A stretch of 64,000 nucleotides of DNA. Source: Prochlorococcus marinus str. MIT 0917. Its GTDB lineage: Bacteria; Cyanobacteriota; Cyanobacteriia; PCC-6307; Cyanobiaceae. The translations under genes and the position numbers were made by a program. The stretch covers positions 1,363,819 through 1,427,818 of the forward strand of contig NZ_CP114784.1 in the NCBI RefSeq assembly GCF_027359575.1, in the 5' to 3' direction. Positions 59,067-64,000 of the stretch are shown piece by piece (the stretch's first letter is position 1; each line of letters starts with the position of its first letter). Under the pieces are notes generated by a model. The model was not told the origin of the DNA. It saw only the letters and a program-made list of their open reading frames with translations, and ran no database searches.

Positions 59067-60557
59067 TCAGTATAAACCAGTGACCTCACTAAAGAGTAGT
59101 TGATTTTCATTTGATTCTGCAAAACCTAAAAGTAATTCACTTCTATCTTCAAGTCCATTATTGAGTTGTCCAACCCAGTAGTTATATCCATCTAAATCTG
59201 GTTCTCGATCAAGAATATTTTGATAAAGCGTTTTCACATATTGTTCATTTGTGACATCCTCTCCATATTTCTCTTTGAATTCATTGGATCCCAAGAATGA
59301 TTCTGCTACCTGTCTATCAGTATTTTCTCCTGATCCATTTTTCTCAATCCAGTACTCAAGTCCATCAGAATCAGGAAACCGGTTAAAGGCAGCGTTATAA
59401 ACGCGAAACATCTTTCCTGTGACATCGTCTTTTGCTTTGATTTGATCAAAGGTTGCTTCTATTTCAGCAATGGCACTCACTGCTTTATCGGCAAATTGAA
59501 GTTTGGGAATACCAGTGATGTCATCAAAACCAGTCTCTGTTTCAATTTCGATGGAGCCATCACTTCTTCTGAAGAATTCGTATTCCTCTAATTTTTTTTC
59601 AAAAGTTTTAGAAGTATTAATTTTACTTGGATCAACCCATCGATCATCAATATGGACTACTGGATCGAGCCAATCTGGATAGTCTTTTGGATCTCTAGTT
59701 TTAGCAATGTGTTTGATGTAATCAAAATCTTCCTTTGCAGACTCGCCTTGAGTTTCTTTAAGCAAAAGGGCATATTCTTTAGTACCTCTTAAAGGCATAT
59801 CCTCTGGTGGATTTGCTATAAAAATATCATTTATCTCTTTTCCTCGGGCATCCTTACCAGTAATCTCAATAGATTTATCTTGAGGTCCATCAGATGAATA
59901 AAAAGCTTCTGTGTAATTGACTTGCTTTGCGACTTTTTCTATGTATTGCTCTTCACTTTCCCAGACAAATTCACCATCAAAAAAACCTTGAGATTTTATT
60001 TCCTCAGAAATTGATTGTGGACCTGGGCCTGCAATTGGTCGTATTTCATCTTCAGGTGCCATCAGATAATCACCTTTGCTACTCCACCAAAGTTGACCAT
60101 CAAAATAGCCTTCTGGGTTATTCCAAGGAAGCAATCCAATTTGACTTTCTAACTGAGGATCAGACGCTAAAACAATTTCTGATTCTGATTCTGAATTTGA
60201 TTGAGATGCTTCTTCTGTTGTTTCCTGATTATTGGTAGTACTTTCTTGATTTGGATCAGGGACTAAACTCAATTCATAATCAGTTTCATTGGCCCACCAC
60301 TGTCCACCTCTAATTACACCTCCTTCAGGTTTTGGTGGTGGATCATTTTCTGAGGTGGTTTCTTGATTGGATGATGTTTCTTGACTATCGGTAGTACTTT
60401 CGTGATTGGATGATGCTTCTGTTGTTTCCTGATTATTGGTAGTACTTTCTTGATTTGGATCAGGGACTAAACTCAATTCATAATCAGTTTCATTGGCCCA
60501 CCACTGTCCACCTCTAATTACACCTCCTTCAGGTTTTGGTGGTGGATTATCATCCAT
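59067..60557 (-). CDS. DUF4214-domain protein with N-terminal repeats (496 aa)
   Basis: Residues ~1-120 hold two copies of a unit (PPPKPEGGVIRGGQWWANE...LSLVPDPNQE) joined by Ser/Thr/Gln-rich linkers, then two related DGQLWW/DGEFVWES units (about 155-215). The C-terminus (about 385-490) has two DUF4214-like repeats (FRVYNAAFNRFPDSDGLEYW; LYQNILDREPDLDGYNYW). DUF4214 occurs in large extracellular proteins such as S-layer or hemolysin-type ones. There is no N-terminal signal, so export would need a C-terminal or leaderless route. The function is unknown. Confidence 0.78.
   Translation of the reverse strand: MDDNPPPKPEGGVIRGGQWWANETDYELSLVPDPNQESTTNNQETTEASSNHESTTDSQETSSNQETTSENDPPPKPEGGVIRGGQWWANETDYELSLVPDPNQESTTNNQETTEEASQSNSESESEIVLASDPQLESQIGLLPWNNPEGYFDGQLWWSSKGDYLMAPEDEIRPIAGPGPQSISEEIKSQGFFDGEFVWESEEQYIEKVAKQVNYTEAFYSSDGPQDKSIEITGKDARGKEINDIFIANPPEDMPLRGTKEYALLLKETQGESAKEDFDYIKHIAKTRDPKDYPDWLDPVVHIDDRWVDPSKINTSKTFEKKLEEYEFFRRSDGSIEIETETGFDDITGIPKLQFADKAVSAIAEIEATFDQIKAKDDVTGKMFRVYNAAFNRFPDSDGLEYWIEKNGSGENTDRQVAESFLGSNEFKEKYGEDVTNEQYVKTLYQNILDREPDLDGYNYWVGQLNNGLEDRSELLLGFAESNENQLLFSEVTGLY
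60214..60345. repeat. 132-bp direct repeat inside the DUF4214 gene, copy 1
   Basis: Matches 60418-60549 by eye essentially base for base (offset 204 bp). It encodes the WW-containing N-terminal unit. A recent internal duplication. Confidence 0.8.
60418..60549. repeat. 132-bp direct repeat inside the DUF4214 gene, copy 2
   Basis: Partner of 60214-60345. It begins just after the start codon of the gene on the - strand. Confidence 0.8.
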
Positions 60558-60899
60558 GAAAATTTTTTTGGAGATTATACATTAAAATTCGTATACCTTG
60601 TATATTTTGTATATAAATTGATTGCTTTTTTTTAGAAATAAATCTAAGAATATTTTTGATACTAGTTGTTTTGCAACTTATTGATTATTACTAACCTGTA
60701 TAAGAAGTATAAGGAGAGTGTGATGAATTGCTTTATTCGAATCATAGAAAACTAGTAGACATCTACTGTTTATCGACTCATTTTGCGAGTGTGGTTTAAA
60801 TCTAGGGTAAGTGTGATGTGAGTGTGATTTATTTTGATAGGTCTTACTTAAGTGATAGTAAGTGATCTAAAGAATGTTTATTACTAACCTGCTCAATTA
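60558..60899. repeat. gene-free stretch upstream of the DUF4214 gene
   Basis: Should contain the promoter of the - strand gene (AT-rich 60575-60620). Also holds single and paired GTGTGAT units (60717; 60788; 60810-60831) and two copies of ATTACTAACCTG (about 60686 and 60880). Nothing else seen. Confidence 0.45.
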
Positions 60900-60932
60900 T
60901 TAGAATCAATGCCGATTATACAACCTAGCTTA
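60900..60932 (+). repeat. argJ 3' end, attachment-like repeat copy 3
   Basis: Reads in frame RINADYTT then TAG. ATCAATGCCGATTA and TAGCT match the native end, with a few differences between. Confidence 0.72.
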
Positions 60933-60937
60933 GAAAG

Positions 60938-61118
60938 CTAGATATAGAAAAGGTTTTAAAGGAGGCAGTAAGGAAGGGTATCACTAAGGTAACAGTACTA
61001 AAAGACATATCCTTTGGTCCTGTGTACTGACTTGTTAAAGGGTATGAGGGTAAATATAGTCCTGGCTTATACGTTTTAGAAAGAGAAAAAATCTTCTGTT
61101 CGTCTTTTCTGAACCTGT
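60938..61118 (+). pseudogene. possible gene fragment with internal stop
   Basis: One frame reads IEKVLKEAVRKGITKVTVLKD...GPVY, a TGA (61028-61030), then LVKGYEGKYSPGLYVLEREK. This looks protein-like, but no start or family is recognised. It lies right after the third argJ-end repeat and runs into the opposite gene. Confidence 0.25.
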
Positions 61119-61666
61119 AAAAAATTATTATTTTTTGAACTATTGTTAGTTGATAATAAGGGATCAATATAACTGATTTTTGTTATTTTAGTTTGAGATT
61201 GATTTGATGATTTTATTTGAGCCATTGATAATAAAGATTTTGCCGATTGATTTTCTGTCTTGATATTGACATGACTAGTGTTCACTCCTTTATATGAATT
61301 TTGGATAGATTGGATCCTTAAAAGACTTGATCCTCCTATGGCTACAACAGCTAAACTACCAATCCTCCAAAATTTTGAAGGTGGTATGAAATTTAGTTTT
61401 TTAATATTTGGCTTTTCTAATTTTTCGTGATTCACTTTTGCTGACTCAAGAGTTAATTGATCTTCTGACTTTTCTTTGACTAATTCAAGATGTAAATTAT
61501 CGTCTACTTTTTCAACAAATTGATTTGTTTGATTGTCGAGGATATTGTTAAAGTAATAACCTATTAATGCAAAGACAACTAATAGAAAAAGTATAAATAT
61601 TGCATCTGTAGGAATTGAAATTGTACTAGCATCGGTCAACTCAAGCTCAGTGATTCCAATGGACAT
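61076..61666 (-). CDS. hypothetical membrane protein (196 aa)
   Basis: A strong membrane helix near residues 21-40 (AIFILFLLVVFALIGYYF), a charged middle (possible coiled coil, LELVKEKSEDQLTLESAKVN), a weaker second hydrophobic segment (about 103-117, IGSLAVVAIGGSSLL) and a Ser/Asn/Gln-rich C-terminal tail. No recognised family. It stands alone. Confidence 0.6.
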   Translation of the reverse strand: MSIGITELELTDASTISIPTDAIFILFLLVVFALIGYYFNNILDNQTNQFVEKVDDNLHLELVKEKSEDQLTLESAKVNHEKLEKPNIKKLNFIPPSKFWRIGSLAVVAIGGSSLLRIQSIQNSYKGVNTSHVNIKTENQSAKSLLSMAQIKSSNQSQTKITKISYIDPLLSTNNSSKNNNFLQVQKRRTEDFFSF

Positions 61667-61803
61667 TTAAAATCTATAACTCTATTTATTAAAACTACCT
61701 CTAAAAAATATGGCTAGACTTCTTTACTTATATATTTAATTTCAATGCGTATTAATACTGGCTATACAATTTGAAAGCGTGATTAGTTTTAGAAAGAGTT
61801 TTA

Positions 61804-62136
61804 TTAGTTTGCGCCCATTACTTTTATTTGATTACCAGCATCACAGAATTTCATCAACTCCTTTTCATACTCATCAGTAAACGTTTCGACTCTTTTTGCA
61901 TACACGGCATCTGCATTTAAGTCTTCGATCATTTCATAACCGAAGAACTCCAATAATTCCTCTTGATTCTTAAAGCATCGATCACTCCATTCATAATTCT
62001 TGTTCCCCTTCGCATTTTCATACTCATAGCACTCGTAAAAATACTCAGTTCTATATCGCTCAACTAATGCAAACTTTTTTTGCTCCTCCTCTGGGAGTTT
62101 GTTGTAAATACTCCACCCAATTATCAAGACTGGCAT
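61804..62136 (-). CDS. hypothetical protein (110 aa)
   Basis: Last gene of a compact - strand run; overlaps the upstream gene by 13 bp. Tyr/Glu-rich (VERYRTEYFYECYEYENAKG) with four Cys, mostly helical, probably soluble despite a short hydrophobic start (MPVLIIGWSIY). It has no counterpart in the related run at 1.2-2.0 kb, so it is an addition to the module. Confidence 0.62.
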   Translation of the reverse strand: MPVLIIGWSIYNKLPEEEQKKFALVERYRTEYFYECYEYENAKGNKNYEWSDRCFKNQEELLEFFGYEMIEDLNADAVYAKRVETFTDEYEKELMKFCDAGNQIKVMGAN

Positions 62137-62360
62137 ACGTCTGCATCTTCAACTTTTTTATTCCACTCCTGGAAACTTGAACTGCAATTGGGTGAAGGTT
62201 GTTCGCGAATACCTTTTAACTTTTTCCATCTGATGTAGAGAGCACCAATCAACCAACTTTCAGTTAATGATTTTGCACCATTCTTTAGTAGGTTATTTTG
62301 TTTCTTATTGAATTTTTCTGAGTCAAGAAGTTCTTGTTTCCATTCTATTTTTTCAGTCAT
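62124..62360 (-). CDS. small hypothetical protein (78 aa), WxLGAL family
   Basis: Paralog of 1625-1891: IEWKQELLDSEKFNKKQ, KSLTESWLIGALYIRWKK and NCSSSFQEW line up across most of the length. The C-terminus differs (VEDADVCQS). Overlaps both neighbours, so it is translated as part of a run. Confidence 0.7.
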   Translation of the reverse strand: MTEKIEWKQELLDSEKFNKKQNNLLKNGAKSLTESWLIGALYIRWKKLKGIREQPSPNCSSSFQEWNKKVEDADVCQS

Positions 62361-62535
62361 TGATTTTTGCCCTCAACTTGTAGAAGGTTTCTTCACAGCG
62401 ACAAGAAACACCCTTGTAGTGATCTGGGAAAGATTTCATCCAATTAGGAATTGCCATCGTCACGGGATGACCGCCTTTGATGTGAAAGACAACCTCTTTG
62501 TTTTTTTTGTCTATGAAATGCGGAGGAAGACTCAT
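62353..62535 (-). CDS. small hypothetical protein (60 aa), module protein 1
   Basis: Counterpart of 1219-1422 (KEVVFHIKGGHPV...IPNWMKSFPDHYKGV). Overlaps the WxLGAL-family gene by 8 bp; in the other module this pair has a 56-aa gene between. A CRCEE stretch near the end is unique to this copy. Confidence 0.68.
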   Translation of the reverse strand: MSLPPHFIDKKNKEVVFHIKGGHPVTMAIPNWMKSFPDHYKGVSCRCEETFYKLRAKIND

Positions 62536-62547
62536 ATTGCTACCTAT

Positions 62548-62691
62548 TCATTTCATCAATACCTTTCTATTAACCACTCTGCAAAAGGGATTGTTTGATT
62601 TTGCGACCTTATCAGCATCCTCAAACTTTTCTACATGCACTATTTCTTTGATGACCATCCCTCCAACGAAACAAGAAACTTCAACTTTCAT
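62548..62691 (-). CDS. small hypothetical protein (47 aa), WVYK-type relative
   Basis: Starts MKVEVSCFVGGMVIKEIVHV, then a helix FEDADKVAKSNNP and a strand RVVNRKVLMK. The strand-helix-strand layout and DADKVAKSNNP against DEAKTIAKESNP link it to 1891-2037. Here it comes first in the run rather than last. A GGAGGTC ribosome site lies just upstream (around 62697-62703). Confidence 0.6.
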   Translation of the reverse strand: MKVEVSCFVGGMVIKEIVHVEKFEDADKVAKSNNPFCRVVNRKVLMK

Positions 62692-62920
62692 TGTTGACCT
62701 CCTCCCAGTCGGGAATGAAGAGTTCATTTTGAATTGAAATGTCTATGAAAACCTATTCCACGTCTTAAAGCAATAAAGTGTTCAATCAATGATTATGTTG
62801 GATAGATTCTTTCTTTGCTGTTCTTGATTGATGCAAAGTTTAGCGAACATGAACCCAAGTCTGATTCATTGTTTAGACGAAACTTTTCTCATATATCTCG
62901 AAGAACTGCAAAAACTTAAA

Positions 62921-63151
62921 TTAAATTTTCAATTTTGTATTATCACAGACATTAACTTCATCTAATTCTGGAAAAAGTATGTTGATATAGGCCATTATGA
63001 TCACAACTAATGGAGGCATATTTGTTGTATCATCTTTCGTGAGTCGCTTAAGCTCGGACAAGAACCCCTTAGCTTCTCGCTCGCTAATTTTGTATTCTGG
63101 GTTCTGTTCGACTTGGTCCACGAGAGATTGGATTTGATTAGCAGAATCCAT
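62921..63151 (-). CDS. hypothetical protein (76 aa)
   Basis: Helical N-terminus (SANQIQSLVDQVEQNPEYKIS), a basic middle and a hydrophobic stretch MPPLVVIIMAYINILFP (about residues 45-61) that could be a short membrane or amphipathic helix. No family recognised. The flanking gaps (62692-62920, 63152-63374) show nothing beyond AT-rich sequence. Confidence 0.55.
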   Translation of the reverse strand: MDSANQIQSLVDQVEQNPEYKISEREAKGFLSELKRLTKDDTTNMPPLVVIIMAYINILFPELDEVNVCDNTKLKI

Positions 63152-63374
63152 TAATTAATATATTGTTCTATGCCAATAAAACGAATGAGATATTTGACTA
63201 CAAGCATAGATTAAGAAAACTTATCATCTCTTTAACGATGACTTTAGACCTGGTTGATTTGGTATCCATATTTCTGTTCTATACTTCATATTGCTCATGA
63301 AATCTTTTATGTATTCTTTGAAGCATAATTCGATTATTCCTCTCAAAGGTTTTGCTTTCGCAAGTTTTTAGGGC

Positions 63375-63797
63375 TCAATAATCTATTTTTGATTGTCTGT
63401 TTCTTTTTATTTCACCTCGTTTCTTTTTTGACTCAACTCTCTTCATCTGTGATGAGCGTGTAGGAATGGTTTTCTTTCTCTTCTTGGGAGGTGGTTTTAA
63501 AAGGTCCCGCAAGGTTGAAGCCAGTCTACTTAAAGCTAATTGTCGGTTCTGATATTGGGTTCTCTTATCCTGAACAGCTATACAAATAGAACCATTTATT
63601 AGCTTGACTTTATCTTGAGTTGAGATCCTATGCTTATTGAATGGCGATAAGGCTTTTGATTCAAATACGTTGAATACTATTTCAGCTCGACTGTCTGTCT
63701 TATTTAGGTTCTCACCACCTGCTCCTGATGATCTAGAGAATCTCCACTTTATTTCGTTAGTTGGTATTTCAAGCTTAGTATTAATCCTTAGATTCAT
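63375..63797 (-). CDS. class-I release-factor-like protein (ArfB/YaeJ type), GGE variant
   Basis: 140 aa, the right length for ArfB-type peptidyl-tRNA hydrolases. It has the family core RFSRSSGAGGENLNKTDSRAE and a long Lys/Arg-rich C-terminal tail (about residues 100-140) that in ArfB enters the empty mRNA channel of stalled ribosomes. The catalytic Gly-Gly-Gln is Gly-Gly-Glu here (codon GAG). This may reduce or change activity, or be a sequencing or lineage variant. Confidence 0.78.
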   Translation of the reverse strand: MNLRINTKLEIPTNEIKWRFSRSSGAGGENLNKTDSRAEIVFNVFESKALSPFNKHRISTQDKVKLINGSICIAVQDKRTQYQNRQLALSRLASTLRDLLKPPPKKRKKTIPTRSSQMKRVESKKKRGEIKRNRQSKIDY

Positions 63798-63806
63798 TTG
63801 TCTTCT

Positions 63807-64000
63807 TTATCCAGCCAATCGAAGTGAGCTCATTTCTAAAGGATTCTGCTTTCTTGGTATTGCTATCTCATTTTGAGAGAAGAATACGAATGAATCAGTG
63901 TTGTTGACCTCTGGACATTTTTTATTAGGGCCACATATGAATAAATATGATTCACCATATATACTTGCATCTGGAAGTTTTATACAAATAGCTCCTAAGT
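63807..64000 (-). CDS. partial hypothetical protein, C-terminus only
   Basis: An open frame runs in from beyond the window and ends at 63807, 9 bp before the release-factor-like gene. The visible 63 residues include IYGESYLFICGPNKKCPEVN and a C-terminal SSLRLAG. Its size and family cannot be judged. The short gap suggests co-transcription. Confidence 0.45.
   Translation of the reverse strand, partial: LGAICIKLPDASIYGESYLFICGPNKKCPEVNNTDSFVFFSQNEIAIPRKQNPLEMSSLRLAG

Larger units (their letters stand above)
58871..60932 (+). mobile_element. putative inserted unit 2 at the argJ 3' end
   Basis: Bounded by argJ-end copies 2 and 3. It carries one - strand gene (DUF4214-domain protein) and its own type of tandem 11-bp repeat near both ends (AGTGTGATGTA/AGTGTGATTTT at 58938-58959; AGTGTGATGTG/AGTGTGATTTA at 60810-60831). 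No recombinase gene is seen. Confidence 0.42.

Noticed and set aside
63637-63876. + strand 79-aa ORF
   Set aside because: Antisense to the release-factor-like gene and the partial gene at the window end.

Overview
The window is AT-rich and looks like a Prochlorococcus chromosome, probably a low-light-adapted clade. Core genes in the picocyanobacterial arrangement (mrdA, two flavodiiron proteins, alaS, speA, ndk, thiO, gatB, coaE, argJ), Yfr2/Yfr1-like small RNAs and a B12-riboswitch-controlled HupE gene support this. The clade is inferred from composition and gene content, not proven.

Layout. (1) 1-2040: small RNAs and a run of very small + strand genes. (2) 2.3-35.6 kb: an accessory island of twelve paralogous tetratricopeptide (TPR) genes, all on the - strand. 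Each has the same ~40-residue N-terminal segment (core V-K-x-F-x-V-P-F), then 4-13 TPRs, then one of several unrelated C-terminal parts: SAM methyltransferase (2), sulfotransferase (3), GT9/heptosyltransferase-like (3), two kinds of fused 2OG-Fe(II) oxygenase (1 each), an unrecognised domain (1), and one TPR-only protein followed at once by a separate oxygenase gene. A + strand potassium channel and an ADP-heptose synthesis set (gmhA, hldE, gmhB) lie inside the island. (3) 36-39.7 kb: small hypothetical genes, a decayed copy of the potassium channel locus, and a second copy of the small-RNA pair from the left end. (4) 40-57.2 kb: core genes. (5) 57.2-64 kb: a second accessory region that starts at the argJ 3' end. 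That 3' end is repeated twice more, bounding a B12/HupE/Cys-rich-peptide unit and a DUF4214-protein unit. A small-gene module related to the one at 1.2-2.0 kb follows, then a class-I release-factor-like gene.

How it may work together. The TPR proteins look like a diversifying set of modification enzymes sharing one docking and recognition chassis. ADP-heptose from gmhA/hldE/gmhB could feed the GT9-type members, while the others sulfate, methylate or hydroxylate the same surface polymer or protein; this is inference. The sequence does show how the family has changed. Remnants of a methyltransferase 3' end lie just downstream of six genes whose C-terminal part is now something else. Two GT9 members share a block of about 741 bp that is almost identical. 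Single 102-bp TPR units are exactly duplicated. Most intergenic spacers carry the same repeated elements, including tandem 11-bp repeats whose period is kept while their sequence drifts. Together these read as a cassette-swapping gene family.
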